Under the pieces are notes generated by a model. That model searched no databases. It was not told the DNA's origin and saw only the letters and a program-made list of their open reading frames with translations. Shown in pieces: positions 1-6,852 of a stretch of 20,752 bases of DNA (position 1 is the stretch's first letter; every line of letters starts with the position of its first letter). Made by a program: the position numbers and the translations under genes. The stretch lies in assembly GCA_905200905.1 (NCBI GenBank), contig CAJKMA010000051.1, forward strand, positions 1 through 20,752. The letters are read 5' to 3'. Source of the stretch: an uncultured Bacillota bacterium (GTDB taxonomy: Bacteria; Bacillota; Clostridia; Lachnospirales; Lachnospiraceae).

Positions 1-48
1 CACTGCCTTTCCGTTTACTACCGTACTTTTATTTGCTTCTAAACTCAT
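1..48 (-). CDS. 5' end of an unidentified protein gene, cut by the window edge
   Basis: Sixteen codons are visible on the minus strand, reading MSLEANKSTVVNGKAV from an ATG at 48-46. A full AAGGAGG Shine-Dalgarno sequence lies at 63-57, eight bases before the ATG, so this is a genuine translation start. The peptide is too short to assign. Because it follows a glycoside hydrolase gene in the same direction, a sugar transporter of the GPH/MFS type is a reasonable guess but no more. A terminator (235-275) separates it from the GH2 gene, so it probably has its own promoter. A TATAAT at 104-99 with a poor -35 (AGCATT, 17 bp upstream) is the only candidate I see. Confidence 0.7.
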   Translation of the reverse strand, partial: MSLEANKSTVVNGKAV

Positions 49-234
49 GTAGATACCCTCCTTGATTTTACATGTTTTTGCGTATTTGTCTATTTATCAT
101 TATACACACTTGTATGGTTGTAATGCTACTTGTTTTTACAGAATTTCTTTCTCTTTTATATTCTTTTTCTTAAAATCTATCGACTCTGCCTATCTATCTT
201 CAATTCTTATTTCGAAAAATTTAAAAACAAAAAT

Positions 235-275
235 AGACGGAAGTCCGTACCTTTAAGTGCAGCGTACTTCCGTCT
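235..275 (-). terminator. Rho-independent terminator after the GH2 gene
   Basis: Inverted repeat AGACGGAAGT (235-244) and ACTTCCGTCT (266-275) gives a 10-bp perfect stem. On the minus strand it is followed by ATTTTTGTTTTT, a good U-tract. It lies just past the GH2 stop codon and should end the DUF2804-GH2 transcript. Confidence 0.85.
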
Positions 276-289
276 TATTTCACTAGTTC

Positions 290-2089
290 TTATCCAATCC
301 TGTTCCTATGATATTTATCATTTATTTTCTTTATTTCTGCCAAATCGCATTTTGGCTTTCTGTCATAAGTCACCAGCCCATTGATTTCCTGCTCCACATC
401 CGTCAATTGCGTATAACAATACCCCCACAGACCTTTGGAAGCATACACTGCATCCATGATTCTTCCGTAATCTTCTAAAAATTCCTCTGCAGAATTTACA
501 GAAGAATATCCCCAGCCTTTTTGTTCGGCTACCTCAAAACCAATTCCGCCAAACTCCGTAAGCAGAATGGGAGCACCCTGATGACTATAGCCTTTTGCAT
601 AAATATCCCAGCAAGTAGGTGGTTGTCCAACGAGACTTTCCTTTGTGGACAGCATTTCTTTATATTCTTCGTATTTCTCTGTTTCTTCTTTTTGCCCATG
701 ACTGTAATTATGGATTGCACAAATATCCGTTACGGTCATGTTCCAACCATCATTAGAGATTACAAGGCGTGTATCATCTACCGCATGTAAATAATGATAC
801 ATGGTTTCAGAAAAATTCTGCTGCATCTGGTTTCTTTGAATATCTGGAACACCCCAGCTTTCATTTATAGGAACCCAGGTTACAATACACGGATGATTAT
901 AATCTCTCTCCACAATCTCAGACCAGTCTTTCAAAGTACGGTTCACAGACTTTCGATCATACATGGTAGGAGCTGCACATTCTCCCCATACCAAAAATCC
1001 CAGCTTATCTGCCCAATACAGGAATCTGGCTTCCTCCACCTTCTGGTGCTTTCTGCATCCATTGAAGCCCATAGCCTTAGCAAGTTCAATGTCCTTTATT
1101 AATGCTTCATCATCCGGTGCTGTCAAAAGTCCCTGGGGCCAATATCCCTGGTCAAGCACCAGTTTCTGGTAATATGGGCGGTTGTTCAGATACACCATTC
1201 CATGTTCTGTATGCACCTTCCGGAAGCCAAAATAAGACCGCACTCTATCTGTGCATTGTCCGTCACTTTTTCGCACTTCCAGTTCTACCTCCAGCAAAAC
1301 CGGATTTTCCGGTGTCCAGGAAATCCCAGGCTCATGATAATTCGTATTAAAAATTCTTCCATTGATAACGTCCACAGAAAAATCCAAGGTCTCCCGATGC
1401 CACACCTGGGTTCCTTCTGCAAGCACCTTCTCTTTTAACCGGATCCGATAGTATAAAGAATCCCCTTCACGGATACCAGCACCCTCACACTGCATCTGAA
1501 CCTTTCCCTGGTCATACAAAGAAGTAAATCGCACATTTTCCAGACGCTTTTCAGGCACCCACTCCAACCATACACTCTGCCAGATACCTGTGCTGTTGGT
1601 GTACCAAATGCTTCTGGATTCCCCATCCCAGAACTGCTTTCCTCGTGGAAGCAGTTCATCCGTATGGGAATCATACACCCGAACTGTGACTTCCTGTTCT
1701 CCCTGTACCAGATAAGGGGTCACATTTACAGCAAAAGGTGTGTAGCCTCCTGTATGCTTTCCAGCCTGCTGGCCATTTACATACACCACAGCTTCATAAT
1801 CCACTGCTTCAAAGTGAAGGAGAAGTTCCTTTCCTTCTTCCTGTTTTTCCACAGAAAAACGTTTTTTATACCAGACAATATCATGAGGTGCCTGGTCATT
1901 GATTCCACTAAGTTCACACTGATAGACAAAAGGAACCTGGATTTCCCTGTCCAAATGTTTCCCTGGCTCATACCATTTTTCTAAAATTCCTCTGTTCGCA
2001 TCATCAAAAGCAAACTCCCAGGAGCCATTTAGATTTTCCCACTGTGACCTTACAAACTGAGGTCTTGGATATTGATTTTTCATACTCAT
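290..2089 (-). CDS. Glycoside hydrolase family 2 protein (beta-galactosidase/beta-glucuronidase type)
   Basis: A 599-residue GH2 enzyme expected to hydrolyse a terminal beta-linked sugar by a retaining mechanism. There is no signal peptide, so it is probably cytoplasmic. The order is the family one: an N-terminal jelly-roll sugar-binding domain (about 1-175, with VYVNGQQAGKHTGGYTPF near 103-119), an Ig-like domain (about 180-290), then a TIM barrel. The general acid/base is expected at Glu410 in VPINESWG and the nucleophile at Glu512 in LLTEFGGIGF. The C-terminal extensions of large LacZ enzymes are absent. The first ATG is preferred over the third codon because GGGAG lies about eight bases before it. 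The gene follows the DUF2804 gene after 12 bases, so the two are cotranscribed. Galactosidase, glucuronidase or another specificity cannot be decided from the sequence. Confidence 0.93.
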   Translation of the reverse strand: MSMKNQYPRPQFVRSQWENLNGSWEFAFDDANRGILEKWYEPGKHLDREIQVPFVYQCELSGINDQAPHDIVWYKKRFSVEKQEEGKELLLHFEAVDYEAVVYVNGQQAGKHTGGYTPFAVNVTPYLVQGEQEVTVRVYDSHTDELLPRGKQFWDGESRSIWYTNSTGIWQSVWLEWVPEKRLENVRFTSLYDQGKVQMQCEGAGIREGDSLYYRIRLKEKVLAEGTQVWHRETLDFSVDVINGRIFNTNYHEPGISWTPENPVLLEVELEVRKSDGQCTDRVRSYFGFRKVHTEHGMVYLNNRPYYQKLVLDQGYWPQGLLTAPDDEALIKDIELAKAMGFNGCRKHQKVEEARFLYWADKLGFLVWGECAAPTMYDRKSVNRTLKDWSEIVERDYNHPCIVTWVPINESWGVPDIQRNQMQQNFSETMYHYLHAVDDTRLVISNDGWNMTVTDICAIHNYSHGQKEETEKYEEYKEMLSTKESLVGQPPTCWDIYAKGYSHQGAPILLTEFGGIGFEVAEQKGWGYSSVNSAEEFLEDYGRIMDAVYASKGLWGYCYTQLTDVEQEINGLVTYDRKPKCDLAEIKKINDKYHRNRIG

Positions 2090-2101
2090 AATAAATTCTC
2101 C

Positions 2102-3124
2102 CTAATACCGATTATGCACCTTCTCTGCAAAGCACATCATATCTTTCACAATAATCTCTCTTCCATCATCCAGCACTGCTTTCCCACTCATTTTTCCAAA
2201 AACCTGATGCTGATCTGTTTCAATAATCAGTGCCGAGGTCCTGGCTGCCCTGTCAAGCACAGGCTGGAAATCCATTTCAAATCTTCCGTCATTGGAAGTA
2301 AATTTCCATGGTTTCAGATAACTATCCTCTGGAATATGAAAGGTCACCTGGTCTAATTTGTGAGCCTTTCCATCATAAAAAAGCATATTTTCTGTGGCCT
2401 CAGAAGTATCTCCAAATCCATATCCGATATTAAATCCAAAGGGAACTCCGTCTATTCTTGTGTTTCCAGAACCCCAATACCAACAGTTATCATAAGTCCA
2501 CACGCCCCTTCCCCAGTCCAAGGTTCCAAAGTCTTTCTCCTTTGAGAAGGTATAAGTTTTACCATCAAATTTCATTTGTCCATAAGCTGGCATACAATTC
2601 ATCTTCTGATTATAATAAAAAGCTGTCTTTTTCTCTTTGAATGGAGTAGCAATTACCATGGTATCCATATCAGGCTGTTCCAACCAGATATCACAGGAAA
2701 ATGTCTTTCCCTGATAAAAATTCTTGAAATGACAGCGGATTCTTCTCTTGCCATTCCGAATCTGAAAAGCCATATGCAACCGCTTGTCTTTGTAAATAAT
2801 ATCCCCTTCCTGTGAAGTATTTGGAAGCTTAAATTTTCCCATTGGAAATGGATTTAAAATAGTTTCAGTATGCTCCCATCCTTCTTTAAAATTCAGAAGA
2901 GAAACTGACTGCAATCCAATATAACCATCATCTGATAGAGTAAAAGCCCCTGCAAAATCTTCATTTAAAACCAAATAATAATCCCATTCTTTAATACGGA
3001 ATTTAGGTGCCTTAATCATACTCCGCTCATACTGCTGCACAAGACTCTTAGACCATCCAGGCTCACGCAAACTACCATCTTCTTTTAATAACATCTGTGG
3101 CGTTGTCACTTCATGATTCCCCAT
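2102..3124 (-). CDS. DUF2804 family protein
   Basis: A 340-residue protein that I recognise as DUF2804 from its Trp/Gly/Asp-rich core: FGTLDWGRGVWTYDNCWYWG around residues 200-220, followed by DGVPFGFNIGYGFGDTSEA. No signal peptide or membrane segment is visible. The family has no firmly known biochemical activity; the beta-rich, lipocalin-like look of the sequence is only an impression. AGGAGG lies seven bases before the ATG. It is the first gene of a two-gene unit with the GH2 enzyme (12-base gap), which suggests a role in handling the same glycoside or glycolipid. That is inference from context only. Confidence 0.85.
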   Translation of the reverse strand: MGNHEVTTPQMLLKEDGSLREPGWSKSLVQQYERSMIKAPKFRIKEWDYYLVLNEDFAGAFTLSDDGYIGLQSVSLLNFKEGWEHTETILNPFPMGKFKLPNTSQEGDIIYKDKRLHMAFQIRNGKRRIRCHFKNFYQGKTFSCDIWLEQPDMDTMVIATPFKEKKTAFYYNQKMNCMPAYGQMKFDGKTYTFSKEKDFGTLDWGRGVWTYDNCWYWGSGNTRIDGVPFGFNIGYGFGDTSEATENMLFYDGKAHKLDQVTFHIPEDSYLKPWKFTSNDGRFEMDFQPVLDRAARTSALIIETDQHQVFGKMSGKAVLDDGREIIVKDMMCFAEKVHNRY

Positions 3125-3194
3125 ATTGCTACCTCCTACATTATATACTCGTACAATACACTATATATTTACTATAACACAGAAGCTGGAATAA

Positions 3195-3222
3195 AGCATA
3201 CAAATATTCTAAATATAAACAA
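3195..3222 (-). promoter_or_regulatory. Possible promoter of the DUF2804-GH2 operon
   Basis: On the minus strand TTGTTT (3222-3217) and TATGCT (3200-3195) are separated by 16 bp, about 70 bases upstream of the DUF2804 start. A TATAAT at 3145-3140 was discounted because transcription from it would start inside the ribosome binding site. No clear catabolite-response element was seen. Confidence 0.35.
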
Positions 3223-3275
3223 GCCCATAAATAAATGTATTTTTTATTTTATGTAAATCAAAACACTGTTTTCAG

Positions 3276-3304
3276 TTGAAGTTGCAAGATAAATATGATA
3301 TGCT
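3276..3304 (+). promoter_or_regulatory. Promoter of the small toxin gene
   Basis: TTGAAG (3276-3281), 17 bp, then TATGCT (3299-3304), preceded by TGA so that it reads as an extended -10 (TGnTATGCT). The predicted first base is near A3311, which is exactly where the terminal inverted repeat AGAACAACCG begins. Confidence 0.7.
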
Positions 3305-3373
3305 CCTATTAGAACAACCGTGTTGCAGGGTGGATGACCTCTATTTTATTTACATAGAATGGGGGTGATGCTG

Positions 3374-3466
3374 ATGGATAAGAAACATTTTGACTTCAAA
3401 GACTTAATGGCTTTCGGTATGTTTATCCTCACATTGCTGACATTCGTTTTTACGTTTATCAGATAA
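3374..3466 (+). CDS. Small hydrophobic holin-like/type I toxin peptide
   Basis: A 30-residue peptide: MDKKHFDFKDL, then a hydrophobic helix (about residues 12-29) ending in a single Arg. This is the build of the putative holin-like toxins of Firmicutes (TxpA/BsrG/Fst-like): a few charged residues, one membrane helix and a short basic end. The expected action is insertion into the producer's own membrane. GGGGGTGAT at 3361-3369 matches the anti-Shine-Dalgarno sequence well and is correctly spaced for ATG 3374; the in-frame ATG at 3368 lies inside that site and is less likely. The Shine-Dalgarno bases GGGGTG (3362-3367) are complementary to CACCCC in the downstream hairpin (about 3488-3493), so the mRNA may hide its own ribosome binding site. 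It is the only clear plus-strand gene in the window and is covered downstream by a convergent antisense RNA. Confidence 0.75.
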   Translation: MDKKHFDFKDLMAFGMFILTLLTFVFTFIR

Positions 3467-3475
3467 TGTTTTAGA

Positions 3476-3530
3476 GCATAGAAAAACCACCCCGAAAACT
3501 TTGGCAAGTGAAGAGGTGGTATTTCTATGC
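3476..3530 (-). terminator. Hairpin in the toxin-antitoxin overlap; terminator of the antisense RNA
   Basis: A 16-bp stem with one mismatch is formed by GCATAGAAAAACCACC (3476-3491) and GGTGGTATTTCTATGC (3515-3530). On the minus strand the ACCACC/GGTGGT core is followed directly by TTTTTCT, a Rho-independent terminator for the antisense RNA. On the plus strand the same hairpin lies in the toxin mRNA 3' region, just after the stop codon. Confidence 0.75.
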
Positions 3531-3575
3531 TATCCTTTATTGGTCAACCCCTTGTGGGCGGTTGTTCTTTTTTAC
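3479..3575 (-). ncRNA. Predicted antisense antitoxin RNA, about 95 nt
   Basis: Defined by a strong minus-strand promoter (3582-3610) and a terminator hairpin (3476-3530). It converges on the toxin gene and would be fully complementary to the last 95 or so bases of the toxin mRNA, past the stop codon. It holds no credible ORF. Its 5' region carries AGAACAACCG, the same motif with which the toxin mRNA begins. The arrangement resembles txpA/RatA and bsrG/SR4, where 3' overlap triggers RNase III cleavage. Function is inferred from architecture. Confidence 0.65.
3545..3573 (+). terminator. Rho-independent terminator of the toxin mRNA
   Basis: CAACC (3545-3549) pairs with GGTTG (3560-3564), with CC/GG stacked inside, followed by TTCTTTTTT. 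It lies about 80 bases after the toxin stop codon and overlaps the 3' half of the terminal inverted repeat. Confidence 0.7.
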
Positions 3576-3581
3576 ATTTTC

Positions 3582-3610
3582 ACTATAACACATGAACACT
3601 ATTTATGCAA
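3582..3610 (-). promoter_or_regulatory. Promoter of the antisense antitoxin RNA
   Basis: On the minus strand TTGCAT (3610-3605), 17 bp, then TATAGT (3587-3582). This is closer to consensus than the toxin promoter, which fits an antitoxin RNA made in excess. The predicted start is near 3575. Confidence 0.7.
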
Positions 3611-3684
3611 GCGTGCAATGTCTCCCTTTCCGATTTCGTAAATTTTAATTTTTGATATATCTTTGATTTCTGCTATTATGCTTA

Positions 3685-4596
3685 TCAGGACTTCCTTGTT
3701 CCCCTTATCACTGCACTGTAAAAATCTTTTCTGGAGCACCCTGCTCTTCCGCCTCCGGCGCAGGCACATGCACAAGCGCAAGCACATCCTCCGCCTCCTG
3801 TATGATGGCCGCCCCGATTTCCCAAATAAAGCATACCAAAGCCGCGATTCTTCTCATAATCATCCTTCCATTTTCGTTTATCTCGCATAAATATCATGCC
3901 AGGAACAAAAACGAAAGGCCCAAGAATTCCGCCAAATGTCATTACAGCCTTCACCATTCCTAGCTGCCTTCCATCTGCTCTTGTATCGTAGGTATCATGA
4001 AATTCATACCGTTTCGTGGGATATTTCATTGTCACTGTAACCTGTTCACTTTCCCCGATATTTTTATAGGCAGAAACATATTTCCCTTCTGCTTCAGAAA
4101 GTCTCATATCCGATTCAACACCTTCATCCTGCTCCCAAAAAATAGTAAGATTCCGAATCTCCATCTCATCAAACCACCCAGGAGTAAATTCATAAACATA
4201 ATTCCCGTCCTCTTCCTGGTACATTCTATGCTGATGAATGGAAAAATCCATTTCTACTACTTCCCCTTCCTCGTAGTCTCTATCCAAGTCCAGCCTCACA
4301 TACTCGCCTCCGGAGCCATAATAGCTAATCTTCTCGATGCTATCACTTAGGGCCCGCATATCTTCTACATAGACATTTGGGATTCCAATTTTTACCCAGT
4401 TTAGTGGTCCCTCACTGGTACTGTCCAGCACTTTCCATTTTATATGATACCGGATATCCAGGGAACCATCCTCCCTAGTCTCAATATATATTTTTTCATC
4501 CTGAATCTCATCCAAAGGCTTTGCATGCACTCTCAATGGCATCATGAAAAAGAAAACACACAAAAGAAGCAGTTTTTTTAACAATGACCTACCCAT
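3685..4596 (-). CDS. Secreted, membrane-anchored DUF2207-like protein with a Cys-Ala repeat tail; candidate radical SAM substrate
   Basis: A 303-residue protein. Residues 1-25 are a signal peptide (KK, a long hydrophobic run, predicted cut after VHA). An extracytoplasmic beta-rich domain follows (about 30-205), beginning KIYIETREDGSLDIRYHIKW, which resembles DUF2207. A membrane helix spans about 213-236, then a basic stretch. The C-terminal tail is unusual: HH at 264-265, GGGG, five Cys-Ala pairs (Cys271, 273, 275, 277, 279), GGGRAG, then Cys287 and SRKDFY. With an N-out, C-in topology the tail would face the cytoplasm, where a radical SAM enzyme could reach it. AAGGAGG lies inside the end of the radical SAM gene and the two genes overlap by 8 bases, so they are translationally coupled. 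I infer that the tail is the enzyme's substrate. Metal or cofactor binding by the cysteines is the main alternative. The gene may be frame-disturbed at its very 3' end. Confidence 0.8.
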   Translation of the reverse strand: MGRSLLKKLLLLCVFFFMMPLRVHAKPLDEIQDEKIYIETREDGSLDIRYHIKWKVLDSTSEGPLNWVKIGIPNVYVEDMRALSDSIEKISYYGSGGEYVRLDLDRDYEEGEVVEMDFSIHQHRMYQEEDGNYVYEFTPGWFDEMEIRNLTIFWEQDEGVESDMRLSEAEGKYVSAYKNIGESEQVTVTMKYPTKRYEFHDTYDTRADGRQLGMVKAVMTFGGILGPFVFVPGMIFMRDKRKWKDDYEKNRGFGMLYLGNRGGHHTGGGGCACACACACAGGGRAGCSRKDFYSAVIRGTRKS

Positions 4597-5956
4597 GTTT
4601 TTCCTCCTTCCCCAGAGGGCACTCCTGTTTCATCTGCACGGAAAACGCTCTATATTCCCTGCAAACAGAATGTTCCCATACATTCTTCCACTCCGTAGTG
4701 AGCATATTGCCAAAACTCTCCCTATCCAGACAACTCTGGCAGGCAACCACGGTACCATCCGGTGCCACTGCCATATTACTAAGCGCTGCCCCACAGGAAG
4801 GAACTTCCAATCCCATTTCACGCAAGTCCTTCTCATCTATCCACCCCGGTGATGTAAAACTAAGCTCCATTCCATGTTCCCAGCAGTATGCTGCAGCATC
4901 TGCTACTACCTGACGGATTTCTTCCCTTTCTAACCTGGTATTTTGAGAATTATCTGTCACAGCATTTCCAGTAGGAATCAGACCGGAACATGTCACATAC
5001 GTTACGCCAAGACTTTTCAAAAACTTCACAGTTTCCACATAGTCCGCGTTCCAGGTACACAGAGGTGTATTCACATTCACAGAAAGTCCTGCTTTCAGAG
5101 CATTTTTTATTCCATTTACTGTTTGATTATACTGTGCTGCACCTGTCAGTTTGTTATGGATTCTTTCATCCCATGAATAAAAAGTAATCTGTACATTATC
5201 AAGCTCCGCCTCTCTTAGTTTCTCACAATATTCCCTTGTCAGCTTTATTCCATTGGTATTCAGGCGTGTGATGAACCATCTGGCCTCTTTTAAAAGTTCA
5301 AAAAGATCTTCCCGCATAGTCGGCTCTCCCCCTGTAAAAGTAAGCTGGGGAATTCTGGCTTTTCTACATTTTTCAATCACTTTTTTCCAATCTGCTGTTC
5401 CAAGTTCCTGTACGTTTGAGTATGTCTGTCCTGCTGCATAGCAATGAATACAGCGCTGGTTACAGTTCCATCTTCCATTTTTCTCCATAGCGCTTACCAT
5501 TAAATCCATTCTATGGGGTGCTGTCATATAAGGCGCATAATCCCCAATGCTCATCTGTCCAATCTCTACCTTGGGTTCCCGCCCTCTGGCAATATCTTCA
5601 AAAACTTCTGCAATCAGTTCCAAATCCTCCTCAAACTTTTCGGGAGATACATTAGGAAATATTTTCCGCATTTTGATCGCAGTATTTTCCAAAATTTCTC
5701 TTCCCTGCTCATGGGTCATTTCCCCGTCTCCCCATTGATTTAGTTCCTTAATAAAAACAGTGAGAAGAATGGCCCAAGATTCATTTAATGGCAAAATCTG
5801 ATTTCCATTTAAAATCACCACAGACGGAATAAAATGAAAGAGTCGGAACTTAGGCGGAATCATATGAATCCGTATAACACCCGGATCTTTGGGATTCCAG
5901 GTAGTATGTATCATCTCTTTCCAGTTTTTCCACTCAAATATTTTTTCTCGAATCAT
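4589..5956 (-). CDS. Radical SAM enzyme with partial SPASM-like C-terminus (peptide-maturase type)
   Basis: A 455-residue radical SAM protein. Cys165, Cys169 and Cys172 in CNQRCIHC form the CxxxCxxC motif for the SAM-binding 4Fe-4S cluster; FTGGEPT (about 208-213) is the usual second motif. Residues about 40-125 before it hold a small domain with a PqqD-like line (VVILNGNQILPLNESWAILL) that may be a peptide-recognition element. The C-terminus has CGAALSNMAVAPDGTVVACQ, another Cys at 409, FGNM, Cys432 and Cys446, as in SPASM/twitch domains, but stops soon after ECPL, so the auxiliary-cluster region is short. Such enzymes often form thioether or C-C crosslinks in peptides. An upstream TTG (5977) opens the frame, but AGGAG at 5966-5962, five bases from the ATG at 5956, fixes the start. 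It follows the membrane protein gene by 11 bases and overlaps the Cys-Ala tail gene. Confidence 0.9.
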   Translation of the reverse strand: MIREKIFEWKNWKEMIHTTWNPKDPGVIRIHMIPPKFRLFHFIPSVVILNGNQILPLNESWAILLTVFIKELNQWGDGEMTHEQGREILENTAIKMRKIFPNVSPEKFEEDLELIAEVFEDIARGREPKVEIGQMSIGDYAPYMTAPHRMDLMVSAMEKNGRWNCNQRCIHCYAAGQTYSNVQELGTADWKKVIEKCRKARIPQLTFTGGEPTMREDLFELLKEARWFITRLNTNGIKLTREYCEKLREAELDNVQITFYSWDERIHNKLTGAAQYNQTVNGIKNALKAGLSVNVNTPLCTWNADYVETVKFLKSLGVTYVTCSGLIPTGNAVTDNSQNTRLEREEIRQVVADAAAYCWEHGMELSFTSPGWIDEKDLREMGLEVPSCGAALSNMAVAPDGTVVACQSCLDRESFGNMLTTEWKNVWEHSVCREYRAFSVQMKQECPLGKEEKHG

Positions 5957-5967
5957 CTTGTCTCCTT

Positions 5968-6774
5968 TCAGAACCAAATCCAGAATATATTTAGTCCTAC
6001 CATCAACACAGCCACCACAATCAGGTACAAATAGCTGACTTTTCTGATATGCAGCTTAATCTCTGTGTCTTTTGCGAACCGCTTCTCTATCTTTATCTCT
6101 GCCTTTTTTCCAAAATAGACAGCTTTAAAAATATTCCACAGAGCCATATACTGTATGACTATGACAAAGATCCCCATGATAATAGAAGCTGCATCCAGAA
6201 CCAGGGGAATAAACAACGTAACTCCCAGGGCTGCAATTCCATAATTTCTTCTTTTCTTTCGGTAGTATTCTCTCTGATCCATTTCTTCTATGATAATCTT
6301 GCTCATATCCGGCAAATTAGGAATTTCGTCCTCAATCTGTTTTTTCAGATACCGGTAGCTGTTCAGAAGATGTCTCTGACGGGTAATATCCAAATCATAA
6401 TAAAATTTAACAGGAGCATCCTTCATAGGAACAATATAAGCATATGGCGTAACTTTCACTGGTTTTTCCCGCAGTTCCTGAATTAATTCCTGATAAGAAT
6501 ATTTCTTCGTGCGTCCCCATTTCTTTTTCCCGATTCCATCCCATTCAAAAGTCCACAGATAGTGATCCAGTATCCATCCAATTCCCTTTTTATGCATAAA
6601 TACCATACCTGCAAGCATCAAAAGCCAAATCGGTGTGACCTCCCAAAATCCCCAGTCTATTCCTATTAAATAAAGAAGTACACATAACGTCACAGGAATA
6701 CTCACTGTCAGGAACACTTTTTTCCACACTCTCTCTGAGTAAATCCTCATGGTTCTTGCTTGTCTCCTCTCCAT
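5968..6774 (-). CDS. Multi-pass membrane protein of unknown function
   Basis: A 268-residue protein with about five predicted membrane helices: around residues 19-39, 46-62, 178-200, 198-216 and 246-267. Between the second and third lies a hydrophilic stretch of about 110 residues (70-178), rich in Lys, Arg and Tyr. I do not recognise the family. There is no signal peptide, protease motif or ATPase motif that I can point to. AGAGGG lies seven bases before the first ATG; a second ATG at codon 9 has a less well placed AGGAG. It is the first gene of the operon with the radical SAM enzyme and the Cys-Ala tail protein, so it may dock, export or sense the modified protein. That role is inferred from position only. 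Confidence 0.75.
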   Translation of the reverse strand: MERRQARTMRIYSERVWKKVFLTVSIPVTLCVLLYLIGIDWGFWEVTPIWLLMLAGMVFMHKKGIGWILDHYLWTFEWDGIGKKKWGRTKKYSYQELIQELREKPVKVTPYAYIVPMKDAPVKFYYDLDITRQRHLLNSYRYLKKQIEDEIPNLPDMSKIIIEEMDQREYYRKKRRNYGIAALGVTLFIPLVLDAASIIMGIFVIVIQYMALWNIFKAVYFGKKAEIKIEKRFAKDTEIKLHIRKVSYLYLIVVAVLMVGLNIFWIWF

Positions 6775-6805
6775 TGTTTATCCCTCTCGCTTTTCTTTTT
6801 CTTTT

Positions 6806-6834
6806 ATATTATCAGACGCCTGTGGGCTTTTCAA
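6806..6834 (-). promoter_or_regulatory. Promoter of the radical SAM operon
   Basis: On the minus strand TTGAAA (6834-6829), exactly 17 bp, then TAATAT (6811-6806). It lies between the V-ATPase terminator and the membrane protein gene, with a predicted start near 6799, so the three genes should form their own transcription unit. Confidence 0.65.
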
Positions 6835-6852
6835 TGTAATTCTCTGCAAACG

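Larger units (their letters stand above)
3311..3568 (+). repeat. Complementary ends of the toxin transcript (10-bp inverted repeat)
   Basis: AGAACAACCG at 3311-3320 and CGGTTGTTCT at 3559-3568 are perfect reverse complements. They sit at the predicted 5' end and the terminator of the same RNA. Pairing them would close the mRNA into a ring and compete with the terminator hairpin. Long-range 5'-3' pairing of this sort is known in type I toxin mRNAs, where it keeps the full-length message untranslated. Its use here is inference. Confidence 0.7.

Noticed and set aside
62..384. Two plus-strand ORFs of 64 and 84 codons
   Set aside because: They are AT-rich frames crossing the leader of the first gene, the GH2 terminator and the end of the GH2 gene, with no ribosome binding site.
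3140..3145. TATAAT as the promoter of the DUF2804 gene
   Set aside because: Transcription would begin within the AGGAGG ribosome binding site at 3137-3132.
3757..3786. Cys-Ala stretch as a DNA microsatellite
   Set aside because: The codons vary at third positions, so there is no perfect DNA repeat unit.
3599..3787. 62-codon minus-strand ORF as a separate gene
   Set aside because: Its first half is a shadow of the Cys-Ala tail and it has no ribosome binding site. Only its second half looks protein-like, so it is listed as a finding rather than a gene.
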